A stretch of DNA of 10,121 nucleotides from Campylobacterota bacterium (GTDB taxonomy: Bacteria > Campylobacterota > Campylobacteria > Campylobacterales > Sulfurimonadaceae): NCBI GenBank assembly GCA_013153755.1, contig JAADDU010000197.1, positions 1 through 10,121 of the forward strand, written 5' to 3'. Position numbers and translations under genes: made by a program. The notes under the pieces were generated by a model, which was not told the origin of the DNA, did not search any database, and saw nothing but the letters and a program-made list of their open reading frames with translations. Positions 1 through 6,152 of the stretch are shown here, piece by piece. Within the stretch, counting starts at the first letter, position 1. Every line of letters starts with the position of its first letter.

Positions 1-260
1 TGGCAAATCACAAGTCATCAATTAAGAGAATTCGCCAAACTATCGTTCGTACAGAGCGTAATCGTTTTTATAGAACTCGTCTTAAAAATATTGTAAAAGA
101 TGTTAGTACTGCAGTAGAAGCAGGAAATAAAGAAGAAGCAACTGCTGCATTTAAAGTAGCTAACCAACAAATTCACAAATTTGTAAGCAAAGGTATCTTA
201 AAAAAAGAAACTGCAGCTAGAAAAGTTAGTCGTCTTCACAAAGCCGTTAACGCTATATAA
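1..260 (+). CDS. rpsT: 30S ribosomal protein S20, partial (first base missing)
   Basis: S20 binds 16S rRNA early in assembly of the small ribosomal subunit. The window begins at the second base of the ATG codon, so the frame reads (M)[13 protein letters not shown] and stops at TAA 258-260, giving 86 residues with the missing Met. S20 proteins are usually about 85-90 residues, so the protein is essentially complete. It is very rich in Lys and Arg and has the helical, rRNA-binding character of the family; the N-terminal ANHKS(S/A)xKRxR pattern and the C-terminal KxxAARKxSRLxK pattern are typical. It lies 15 bp upstream of prfA on the same strand, a pairing I recall as common in Campylobacterota, and the two probably share a transcript. 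The promoter lies outside the window. Confidence 0.95.
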   Translation, partial: ANHKSSIKRIRQTIVRTERNRFYRTRLKNIVKDVSTAVEAGNKEEATAAFKVANQQIHKFVSKGILKKETAARKVSRLHKAVNAI

Positions 261-275
261 TCAGAGCATAGATTA

Positions 276-1343
276 ATGCTTGCAGATAAACTTACACCGT
301 TTATCAATCGCTATAATGAACTTAGCAATTTGCTAAGTTCACCTGACATAACTTCTGACATCAAACGGATGACAGAACTCTCAAAAGAACAATCAAACCT
401 TTTACCTATAGTTGAAAAAGCAAAAGAGTATCAAACTTTAATCTCAGATATTGCAGATACAAAAGAGATGCTTAGTGACGCAGAGATGGGAGAGATGGCA
501 AAAGAGGAACTAAAAGAATTAGAACCTCAAAAACCATTACTTGAAGATGAGATTAAAATGCTTCTTTTACCAAAGGACCCAAATGATGATAGAAATATCA
601 TCGTAGAACTTCGTGCTGGTGCTGGTGGGGATGAAGCTGCAATCTTTGTTGGAGATTTGTTTGATGCCTATACTAGATACGCAGATTTAAGAGGTTGGAA
701 AATTGAGCTTATCAGTAGTTCTCCATCTGATTCTGGTGGATTTAAAGAGGTTACTGCCCTAATTAAGGGTGAACAGGTTTATAGTAGGTTGAAATATGAA
801 GGTGGAACTCACCGTGTTCAGCGTGTTCCAGCAACAGAATCTCAAGGTCGTGTTCACACTTCAGCAATAACAGTAGCAGTTATGCCTGAAGTTGATGATG
901 TTGAGATTACTATAGAAGATAAAGATTTAAAGATAGATGTTATGCGTTCATCTGGTTGTGGTGGTCAGTCTGTAAATACAACAGATTCGGCTGTTAGGAT
1001 TACTCACTTGCCAACAGGTTTGGTAGTAACTAACCAAGATCAGAAATCTCAACATAAAAATCGTGAAAAAGCTATGAAAGTTTTAAAAGCGAGACTTTAT
1101 GACTTAGAGATGCAAGAGCAACAGTCTGAAAATGCAGCAGAGCGTGCAGCTCAAGTTGGAACTGGGGATAGAAGTGGACGAATCCGTACATATAATTATC
1201 CTCAAAACCGTATGAGTGATCATAGGATTAACTTAACACTATATAGACTAAATGAGATTATGAATGGTGGACTTTTAGATGAAGTTGTAGAGCCACTTAT
1301 AGCTGATCATCAAGCTAAAATAGTAGAAGCAGCTGGGTTATAA
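276..1343 (+). CDS. prfA: Peptide chain release factor 1
   Basis: RF1 recognises UAA and UAG stop codons in the ribosomal A site and triggers hydrolysis of peptidyl-tRNA. The protein has 355 residues (family about 355-360). A coiled helical N-terminal domain spans roughly 1-100, followed by the codon-recognition region. The stop-codon-reading PxT motif is P185-A186-T187 within [14 protein letters not shown], which identifies RF1 rather than RF2 (which has SPF). The catalytic GGQ loop is residues 229-231 within [17 protein letters not shown]; its Gln is the residue methylated by PrmC in other bacteria. No frameshift is present, as expected for RF1. The ATG at 276 follows the rpsT stop by 15 bp and has only a weak AGAG (263-266) as Shine-Dalgarno sequence, so its translation may depend on ribosomes arriving from rpsT. 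It converges on the next gene with 4 bp between stops. Confidence 0.98.
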   Translation: MLADKLTPFINRYNELSNLLSSPDITSDIKRMTELSKEQSNLLPIVEKAKEYQTLISDIADTKEMLSDAEMGEMAKEELKELEPQKPLLEDEIKMLLLPKDPNDDRNIIVELRAGAGGDEAAIFVGDLFDAYTRYADLRGWKIELISSSPSDSGGFKEVTALIKGEQVYSRLKYEGGTHRVQRVPATESQGRVHTSAITVAVMPEVDDVEITIEDKDLKIDVMRSSGCGGQSVNTTDSAVRITHLPTGLVVTNQDQKSQHKNREKAMKVLKARLYDLEMQEQQSENAAERAAQVGTGDRSGRIRTYNYPQNRMSDHRINLTLYRLNEIMNGGLLDEVVEPLIADHQAKIVEAAGL

Positions 1344-1347
1344 AAAC

Positions 1348-2850
1348 CTAGTTAGCTTTTTCCCACTCTGTATAGTTATGCCAAATACCACTAGGGCTAT
1401 TTTGGATATTTTTTATCTTTTTATTGACTGCCGTTATGGAATTTGGTATATATAAAAATAGATATGGATTATCATCTACTATCATTTTAAACATCTTTTG
1501 CCATATTTTAGATAATTTTTCTCTTTCTATAATACTTTGAGATTTTTCTATTAGTTTATCCATCTCTAAATTTTTATATCCTACTAAATTAAAACCACCT
1601 TTTTTATCACTATCTGAATGCCAAAACATATATGGGTCTGGAGTGGGAGATAGCCCCCAACCTAAAAGAACCGCATCAAATTTATGTGGGAAAACAACCA
1701 TATTTAAAAATGCTTGCCATTCCATAACACGAATCTTTACGATGATACCAACTTTTTTTAGTTGATACTGAAGTATCTCAACAGCATAAGGACGGATAGA
1801 GCTTGAGTTTGATGTAGCTATCTCAAACTCAAAGGGATGAGATTTATCATATCCTAAATCTTTTAAAAGTTTTTTTGCTTTTTGTATGTTTTGTTTTGTT
1901 GGTATTACATCTTTATTAAAAGCTATAGAGTTTGGTAAAAATGGACCACTACATACTTTAGCATGATTAAAAAATAAGATTTTTACTAATTCATTTCTAT
2001 CTATAGCTAAAGATAAAGCTTCCCTTACTTTAGGATTTTTAAATTTATCACATCTTAAATTTAACCCTAAATATGTATATGACATACTTATTTTTTCATA
2101 TATATTAAACTTTTTAAAAAATTCTGCATCTAACTGTTTTTCAAACGCCATAGGTTCTATGCTACCTATATCTAGTTCGCCAGATTTTAGCATTAAAAAT
2201 CTTGTCATTGGGTCTGCTATAACATGAAACATAATTCTATCTATCTTTGCTTTAGTATCAAAATACTTACTAAAAGATTTTAAAACAATATTTTTTGAAA
2301 ACTCAAGTTGCTCTAGTTTGTATGGACCTGTACCTATTGGGTTTGTATTAAATTTTGAGCTCATTAGATTTGTTTCATTTTTTAGTATATGTTTAGGTAG
2401 AATCCCCATCATCCATGTTTGGAGTGCTTTGAAATATGGTTTTTTATATATAACTTTTATGGTGTAATCATCTACTATCTTAACACTTTGCACAAATCTA
2501 AAAGCTGAACTATATGGAGAAATAATCTTAGATGATGTGATAGTCTTATAAGTAAAAAGAACATCTTTTGCACTAAATTTAGCTCCATCATGCCATAGTA
2601 CACCTTTTTTTAGTTTAAATATAAGTGTTTTGTTGTCTTCAAAATAAAAGCTATCTGCTAAATCTCCTTGTATAGTGGAGTTGTCTTTGCCAAATTTCAC
2701 AAGACCATTAAATATAAAACCAGCTATCTCTGATGAACTAGAATCAGTTGCAAGTATAGGATTTAATCTAGCAGGATTAGTTGATGTAGCTAGATGCAGT
2801 GTTGAAGCATAAATAAAAGAGTTTAGTAAAAACAGTAGTAAAAATTTCAT
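1348..2850 (-). CDS. Periplasmic peptide-binding protein, SBP family 5 (DppA/OppA-like)
   Basis: This is a predicted solute receptor that delivers peptides or similar ligands to an ABC importer. The 500-residue product begins with a short Sec signal peptide (MKFLLLFLLNSFIYA, likely cut after Ala15). Family-5 features are visible: the N-terminal LNPILATDSSSSE...FNGLVKF stretch (29-53), the signature W86-HDG-x2-F-x2-KDVLFTY (86-101), and GILPKHIL further on. The C-terminus has the usual Trp/Tyr-rich end. Its ATG is 11 bp after the mqnA stop, and an AGGA Shine-Dalgarno sequence (2863-2860) overlaps that stop codon, so the two are probably co-transcribed and translationally coupled. No permease or ATPase gene is adjacent, so this is an orphan receptor here; partners may be elsewhere. 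The ligand cannot be read from the sequence; nickel, haem or peptide are all known for the family. Confidence 0.9.
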   Translation of the reverse strand: MKFLLLFLLNSFIYASTLHLATSTNPARLNPILATDSSSSEIAGFIFNGLVKFGKDNSTIQGDLADSFYFEDNKTLIFKLKKGVLWHDGAKFSAKDVLFTYKTITSSKIISPYSSAFRFVQSVKIVDDYTIKVIYKKPYFKALQTWMMGILPKHILKNETNLMSSKFNTNPIGTGPYKLEQLEFSKNIVLKSFSKYFDTKAKIDRIMFHVIADPMTRFLMLKSGELDIGSIEPMAFEKQLDAEFFKKFNIYEKISMSYTYLGLNLRCDKFKNPKVREALSLAIDRNELVKILFFNHAKVCSGPFLPNSIAFNKDVIPTKQNIQKAKKLLKDLGYDKSHPFEFEIATSNSSSIRPYAVEILQYQLKKVGIIVKIRVMEWQAFLNMVVFPHKFDAVLLGWGLSPTPDPYMFWHSDSDKKGGFNLVGYKNLEMDKLIEKSQSIIEREKLSKIWQKMFKMIVDDNPYLFLYIPNSITAVNKKIKNIQNSPSGIWHNYTEWEKAN

Positions 2851-2861
2851 ATATTTAGTTC

Positions 2862-3509
2862 CTAAAATCTTACTTTTCGATTAAATGTTTTTAAAGCTTT
2901 TTTAGCTTTGATGTCTAGCCTGTATGAGATATAATTTAAGTAGGTTAATATGTCACTTTTTTTTATCTTAGTTCTTTTGGAAGCTTCATCTAGTATATAT
3001 CTTGGAATTTTAACTCTTCTTCTTAAAAATTCTTGTTGTATTTTTTTATATAATTTTTTATCTTTGTGGTAGCAAAGAGTTGCAAAAACAAATGGTAAAT
3101 TGTACTTTTTGTTCCACTCTTGGGCTAAATCTATATGGGGTTTACCTTCTAGATAGTACTTAAGAGCTTTGTCTCCTATGATAACTTCACCGTTTAGATG
3201 CAGTACTTTACATAGTAAATTTGATGTTGCTGATTCTACGTCATCTATATTTTTTTCACTTGGAATAACTAAAACACTAAGAACCTCTTTTTTGGCAACT
3301 ATACCTAAGTCAACATAGTTGTAATTTCTTGCTTTTATGCTTGATATAAACGCAGCATCTACTCTACGAGATAAAAACTTGTTATTTATGTTTGAGGGTA
3401 CACCTTTATAATAGTGCATACTCATACTCTGTTGAGAGCTTTTTGTGTAGCGTTTCATAAAAACATGAAAGGGTAAAAGATTTAAATACTCTATTTTTCC
3501 AAAAACCAT
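2862..3509 (-). CDS. mqnA: Chorismate dehydratase, futalosine menaquinone pathway (MqnA)
   Basis: MqnA dehydrates chorismate to 3-[(1-carboxyvinyl)oxy]benzoate, the first step of the futalosine route to menaquinone used by Campylobacterota in place of the classical Men pathway. The N-terminus MVFGKIEYLNLLPF matches the conserved start of the family; the Asn of YLN (Asn10) is the conserved active-site residue as I recall it. The RRVDAAFISS segment (48-57) and GIVAKKEVLSVLV are also characteristic. The fold belongs to the periplasmic-binding-protein type but there is no signal peptide, fitting a cytoplasmic enzyme. I chose the ATG at 3509 (215 aa) over an in-frame GTG at 3524 (220 aa) because a perfect TATAAT covers that GTG and the shorter form matches the family N-terminus. 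MqnD is the nearest alternative but lacks this N-terminal motif. It is transcribed together with the peptide-binding protein downstream. Confidence 0.9.
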   Translation of the reverse strand: MVFGKIEYLNLLPFHVFMKRYTKSSQQSMSMHYYKGVPSNINNKFLSRRVDAAFISSIKARNYNYVDLGIVAKKEVLSVLVIPSEKNIDDVESATSNLLCKVLHLNGEVIIGDKALKYYLEGKPHIDLAQEWNKKYNLPFVFATLCYHKDKKLYKKIQQEFLRRRVKIPRYILDEASKRTKIKKSDILTYLNYISYRLDIKAKKALKTFNRKVRF

Positions 3510-3515
3510 GGCGAA

Positions 3516-3521
3516 ATTATA
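3516..3521 (-). promoter_or_regulatory. -10 box for mqnA, implying a leaderless mRNA
   Basis: On the - strand the sequence TGTG-TATAAT-TTCGCC-ATG places a consensus -10 hexamer six bases upstream of the mqnA ATG. Transcription would then start at or within a base or two of the A of ATG, leaving no Shine-Dalgarno sequence. No good -35 hexamer is seen at the right spacing, which is common in Campylobacterota promoters. The position of the start site is inferred. Confidence 0.6.
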
Positions 3522-3542
3522 CACAGCTTAACTTATCTTAGA

Positions 3543-3548
3543 TATAAT
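3543..3548 (+). promoter_or_regulatory. -10 box for moaD-moaE-moeA
   Basis: A consensus TATAAT lies 27 bp upstream of the moaD TTG start. A transcription start near 3555 would give a leader of about 20 bases containing the AGGGG Shine-Dalgarno sequence at 3564-3568. It lies back to back with the mqnA -10 box, only 21 bp away on the other strand. No clear -35 element is visible. No Moco riboswitch-sized leader fits here, so regulation, if any, would be at the promoter. Confidence 0.55.
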
Positions 3549-3574
3549 TTTTAAAATTTATTTAGGGGTATCGT

Positions 3575-3796
3575 TTGGTAAGAGTAGAATTTTTAGGTCC
3601 AATTCAAAAAGAGCCTTTAGAGTTAGAGATAACAAACTTAAATGAGTTAGCAGATATATTAAAAGATGATGCTCAGATGCAAGAGTGGTTGAAAAATTCA
3701 GCAGTTGCAGTAAATGATACTTTAGTAAGTAGTAGAGAATTTGCACTAAAAGATGGAGATAAAATCGTTTTACTTCCACCTGTTTGTGGAGGTTGA
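3575..3796 (+). CDS. moaD: Molybdopterin synthase sulfur-carrier subunit (MoaD)
   Basis: MoaD is a small ubiquitin-like protein that carries a thiocarboxylate on its C-terminal glycine and supplies sulfur to MoaE for conversion of cyclic pyranopterin monophosphate to molybdopterin. The product has 73 residues with a beta-grasp pattern and ends in VLLPPVCGG; the terminal Gly-Gly is required for adenylation by MoeB, which is not in this window. The start is TTG: an in-frame stop (TAG 3563-3565) lies just upstream, no ATG or GTG is available, and AGGGG (3564-3568) stands six bases before the TTG. The ThiS family has a similar fold, but the position directly before moaE settles MoaD. The codons for the final Gly-Gly double as the ribosome binding site of moaE. 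Confidence 0.93.
   Translation: MVRVEFLGPIQKEPLELEITNLNELADILKDDAQMQEWLKNSAVAVNDTLVSSREFALKDGDKIVLLPPVCGG
3788..3793 (+). promoter_or_regulatory. moaE ribosome binding site inside the moaD Gly-Gly codons
   Basis: GGAGGT is a near-perfect Shine-Dalgarno sequence six bases before the moaE ATG at 3800. The same six bases are the GGA GGT codons for the functionally essential C-terminal Gly-Gly of MoaD. Translation of moaE is therefore likely to be coupled to completion of moaD, which fits a 1:1 heterodimer pair. Confidence 0.85.
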
Positions 3797-3799
3797 TAG

Positions 3800-4237
3800 A
3801 TGTTAGAACTATATGATGGTGGACTTGATGTACCTAAGATACTAGCCTCTTGGTATGAAGAAGAATCAAAGAGTAACTATGGTGCTTTTATCCCTTTTGT
3901 TGGTACTATCAGAGATGAAGATGATATAGAAGGGCTTAGTTTTGATGTGTATGAGCCTATCCTCTCTTCATGGTTTGAAGCGTGGCAAGAAAAAGCAAAA
4001 CAAAGAGGTGCTATCATAAAAATGGCTCATTCAAAAGGGGATGTTTTTTTACATCAGTCTTCATATATTTCAGCAGTTTTTTCACCAAAAAGAAGAGTTG
4101 CATTGGAGTTTATAGATGAGTTTGTAGAAGACTTTAAAGCATCTGCTCCTATTTGGAAATATGACTTAAAAGATGGGCAAAGAATCTATGCAAAAGATAG
4201 ATCAACAGCTATACAAGGGAGTGGAATATTATCATGA
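3800..4237 (+). CDS. moaE: Molybdopterin synthase catalytic subunit (MoaE)
   Basis: MoaE binds the pterin precursor and, with thiocarboxylated MoaD, inserts two sulfurs to form the dithiolene of molybdopterin. The product has 145 residues (E. coli about 150). The GTIRDED segment (35-41) carries the conserved Arg38. The motif DFKASAPIWK (111-120) provides Lys113 and Lys120, which have the same seven-residue spacing as the two lysines (K119 and K126) important in E. coli MoaE. The region is less like E. coli elsewhere: the usual HRxG segment appears as a variant around AHSKGDVF (76-83). The gene starts three bases after the moaD stop and overlaps moeA by four bases (ATGA), so the three genes form a tight operon. 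Confidence 0.92.
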   Translation: MLELYDGGLDVPKILASWYEEESKSNYGAFIPFVGTIRDEDDIEGLSFDVYEPILSSWFEAWQEKAKQRGAIIKMAHSKGDVFLHQSSYISAVFSPKRRVALEFIDEFVEDFKASAPIWKYDLKDGQRIYAKDRSTAIQGSGILS

Positions 4238-5442
4238 AGTTTTTATCTTATGAAACAAGCCAAAATATGTTAGATTTACTAGATGTTGGAGATGTAAGAA
4301 GTGAGAAGTTACCCCTTAGTTCAACACTAGGTAGAGTTTTAGCACAAGATATAGTAGCACAGTTTAATGATCCTCAGTTCCCTACTGCATCTATGGATGG
4401 TTATGCTGTTATATATGAAGATTTAGATGCAGAGTCTATATCTATACTTGGAGATAATCCTGCTGGAAACGATGAGCAAAGAGTTATACATAGTGGTGAG
4501 TGTATTAAAACTTTTACAGGCTCAAAAATGCCAGATGGTGCAGATACCCTTATACAGATAGAAAATGTAACAGTACAAGACAATAAAATCATAATAGATG
4601 AAAAAGTACCTCTTGGCTCATCTGTTCGTCCTATAGGAGAAGGGTATAAAGCTGGAGATGTACTTATAAAAAAAGGTACTAAGATAGGTTTTGCAGAGAT
4701 TGGTGTGATGGCAGGACTTAACAAAGTTATGGTTGAGGTTGCCTTAGCTCCCCGTGTTGCTATCATAGCTACAGGAAGTGAGATTCTAGATCTTGGAGTA
4801 AGTAGTGATAATCCAGCACAAATTAGAAGTTCAAACAATTATACCTTAGCAGCACTATTTGAGCAAAATGGAGCAGTACCAATTCAGCTTGGGACAGTTG
4901 GAGATGATAAAGATAGCATTATGAAAACATTTCAAAATGCTCTTAATTCAGCAGACATAGTTATAAGTACTGGTGGGGTTAGTGTTGGAGATTATGATTT
5001 TGTAAAAGATATAGTTCCTCGTCTTGGTGCAGAAGTTATTTTTAAGGGTGTGGGTATTAAGCCTGGTCGCCATATAATGGTAGCACAGATAGGTTCTAAG
5101 TTTATTTTAGCGTTACCAGGTTTTGCTTACTCATCAACTGTAACTTCTATACTTTATGGATTACCACTTGTAGCAAAAATGCTAGGAAAAGAGAAACCAT
5201 ATACGATAGTAGCTGCAAAACTTAGTGAAGAGTTTAAAAAACGAAGTCGTTTTACAGAGTTTAGTGCTTGTAATATCGTTGTAGAAGATGGTGAGTACTT
5301 TGTAAATTTTGATGGTAAGAAAGTTGGAAGTAGTGCGATTTTAACAAATATGTTAGAAGGTAGTGCTTTAATGGTTACTAGTGAAGATGATGGTAACCTT
5401 GAAAAAGGCACCTTTGTAAATGTTATCTTGTTAGATTTTTAG
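4234..5442 (+). CDS. moeA: Molybdopterin molybdenumtransferase (MoeA)
   Basis: MoeA inserts molybdate into adenylated molybdopterin to complete the molybdenum cofactor, which in this group of bacteria serves enzymes such as formate dehydrogenase and nitrate or polysulfide reductases. The product has 402 residues, the normal length. Motifs in order: TASMDGYA (51-58, with the conserved Asp55), FTGSKMPDGAD (94-104), ATGSEI (179-184), STGGVSVGDYD (245-255) and KPGRHI (276-281), followed by a C-terminal beta domain. The usual LPGNPVS loop reads LPGFAYS (294-300), so the conserved Asn-Pro is replaced. A CinA-like assignment is excluded by length and by the DGYA motif. Translation starts inside the moaE stop (ATGA), indicating coupling. 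The gene ends 5 bp from the convergent rnhB stop with no visible terminator. Confidence 0.95.
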   Translation: MKFLSYETSQNMLDLLDVGDVRSEKLPLSSTLGRVLAQDIVAQFNDPQFPTASMDGYAVIYEDLDAESISILGDNPAGNDEQRVIHSGECIKTFTGSKMPDGADTLIQIENVTVQDNKIIIDEKVPLGSSVRPIGEGYKAGDVLIKKGTKIGFAEIGVMAGLNKVMVEVALAPRVAIIATGSEILDLGVSSDNPAQIRSSNNYTLAALFEQNGAVPIQLGTVGDDKDSIMKTFQNALNSADIVISTGGVSVGDYDFVKDIVPRLGAEVIFKGVGIKPGRHIMVAQIGSKFILALPGFAYSSTVTSILYGLPLVAKMLGKEKPYTIVAAKLSEEFKKRSRFTEFSACNIVVEDGEYFVNFDGKKVGSSAILTNMLEGSALMVTSEDDGNLEKGTFVNVILLDF

Positions 5443-5447
5443 ACCTC

Positions 5448-5996
5448 TTAAAACAGTGTAGCTTCAAGAGCTTTTATCTTGTAGCTTCGTCTGTGAATAT
5501 CGCAGTAGCCATACTTTTTTATAAGCTCTATATGCCTTTTTGTACCGTACCCTTTATGCTTTTCAAACTCATACTCTGGGTATAATTTTGCTTCTTTGAG
5601 TATATCTCTATCATGTGTAACTTTTGCAAGTATAGATGCTGCACTAACTTGAGCAACTTTCCCATCAGCCTTTATCATAGTCTCTAAACCTTTAACACCA
5701 AAAGTTGTATTTCCATCAAAAAGATAATTGTCTGCATCTAGTGTGTTTAGTATCTCTAAAAGGGCTTTTTTAAGACATAAAGATATCCCGTCTTCATCTA
5801 CTTGTTTTGGTGAAAACTTAACGATATGGTAAGTGGATTTTTCAATTATCTCTTCAAAAAGTATCTCCCTTTTTTTTGCAGCGATTTTTTTAGAATCGTT
5901 TAGTCCCTCTATATCTGTATGTAAAATACACCCAGCCACTACTAAGTCTCCAGCAATAGGTCCACGACCCGCTTCATCTATGCCACATAAATTCAT
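5448..5996 (-). CDS. rnhB: Ribonuclease HII
   Basis: RNase HII cleaves RNA in RNA-DNA hybrids and starts removal of single ribonucleotides misincorporated into DNA. The 182-residue product has the N-terminal GIDEAGRGPIAG motif with catalytic Asp7 and Glu8, Asp94 in YLFDGN, and Asp129 in ILAKVTHDRD, completing the D-E-D-D active site. Lys/Arg-rich helices and the GYGTKRHIE segment near the C-terminus are also typical. I chose the ATG at 5996: GGTGG (6008-6004) stands seven bases upstream. An in-frame TTG at 6017 would add seven residues but has no Shine-Dalgarno sequence and would lie upstream of the likely transcription start. It is a single-gene unit converging on moeA. Confidence 0.95.
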   Translation of the reverse strand: MNLCGIDEAGRGPIAGDLVVAGCILHTDIEGLNDSKKIAAKKREILFEEIIEKSTYHIVKFSPKQVDEDGISLCLKKALLEILNTLDADNYLFDGNTTFGVKGLETMIKADGKVAQVSAASILAKVTHDRDILKEAKLYPEYEFEKHKGYGTKRHIELIKKYGYCDIHRRSYKIKALEATLF

Positions 5997-6020
5997 ATAT
6001 ACACCACCAGTTTTCAAATA

Positions 6021-6026
6021 AATATA
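6021..6026 (-). promoter_or_regulatory. Possible -10 box for rnhB
   Basis: TATATT on the - strand (5 of 6 consensus bases) sits 25 bp before the rnhB ATG. It would give a leader of about 18 bases that includes the GGTGG ribosome binding site. The region is so AT-rich that similar matches are expected by chance, so this is tentative. Confidence 0.3.
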
Positions 6027-6069
6027 AAATGTAGTTGAAATGTTACCAAATATAACTTTTTTTAAAATT

Positions 6070-6106
6070 ATTGACTTAACTATTAAAATGATAAGTTAAT
6101 TTCAAT
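6070..6106 (+). repeat. Imperfect inverted repeat upstream of the lipoprotein operon
   Basis: The left arm ATTGA-C-TTAACT (6070-6081) and the right arm AGTTAA-TT-TCAAT (6094-6106) are complementary except for one central base against two, giving 11 paired positions around a 12-base AT-rich centre. The centre contains TAAAAT (6084-6089), a 5-of-6 match to a -10 box. This arrangement would suit an operator flanking a promoter for the two genes downstream, though the same bases could fold as a weak RNA hairpin. There is no T-run after it, so it is not a terminator. The remainder of the 156-bp gap holds only the possible rnhB promoter and the ribosome-binding sequences noted separately. Confidence 0.5.
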
Positions 6107-6108
6107 AT

Positions 6109-6115
6109 GGAGGAG
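6109..6115 (+). promoter_or_regulatory. Orphan Shine-Dalgarno-like GGAGGAG in leader
   Basis: GGAGGAG is the strongest anti-Shine-Dalgarno match in this region but no ATG, GTG or TTG follows at a useful distance. The real start at 6153 has its own AGAGGA (6141-6146) six bases before it. An ATG at 6107 overlaps the motif and opens a nine-codon frame, MEEINYQYI, ending at TAA 6134-6136, but has no ribosome binding site of its own. It may be a ribosome standby site, a leader-peptide remnant or chance. Confidence 0.35.
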
Positions 6116-6152
6116 ATAAACTATCAATATATTTAAATCTAGAGGAATAGTT

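Noticed and set aside
256..261. TATAAT overlapping the rpsT stop codon as an internal prfA promoter
   Set aside because: The bases are explained by the Ala-Ile-stop codons plus one T, and a start there would leave a leader of only about eight bases; possible but unsupported.
1333..1347. Short GGTT/AACC hairpin at the prfA stop as a terminator
   Set aside because: The stem is only about four base pairs and no T-run follows.
3558..3779. Open frame antisense to moaD
   Set aside because: It lies wholly opposite a conserved gene, is Leu-rich low-complexity sequence and shows no ribosome binding site.
4401..4838. 145-codon open frame antisense to moeA
   Set aside because: It covers the conserved core of moeA and its Ser/Ile/Pro-rich product resembles no family I know; it is a reading-frame shadow.
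5154..5411. 85-codon open frame antisense to the end of moeA
   Set aside because: It is opposite the C-terminal domain of moeA with no start signals or recognisable motif.
5833..6021. 62-codon open frame antisense to the start of rnhB
   Set aside because: It is opposite the catalytic N-terminus of rnhB and has no supporting signals.
6071..6100. TTGACT at 6071-6076 as a -35 box paired with a -10 at 17-18 bp
   Set aside because: The hexamers at that distance (AGTTAA, GTTAAT) are poor; the TTGA is better explained as part of the inverted repeat.
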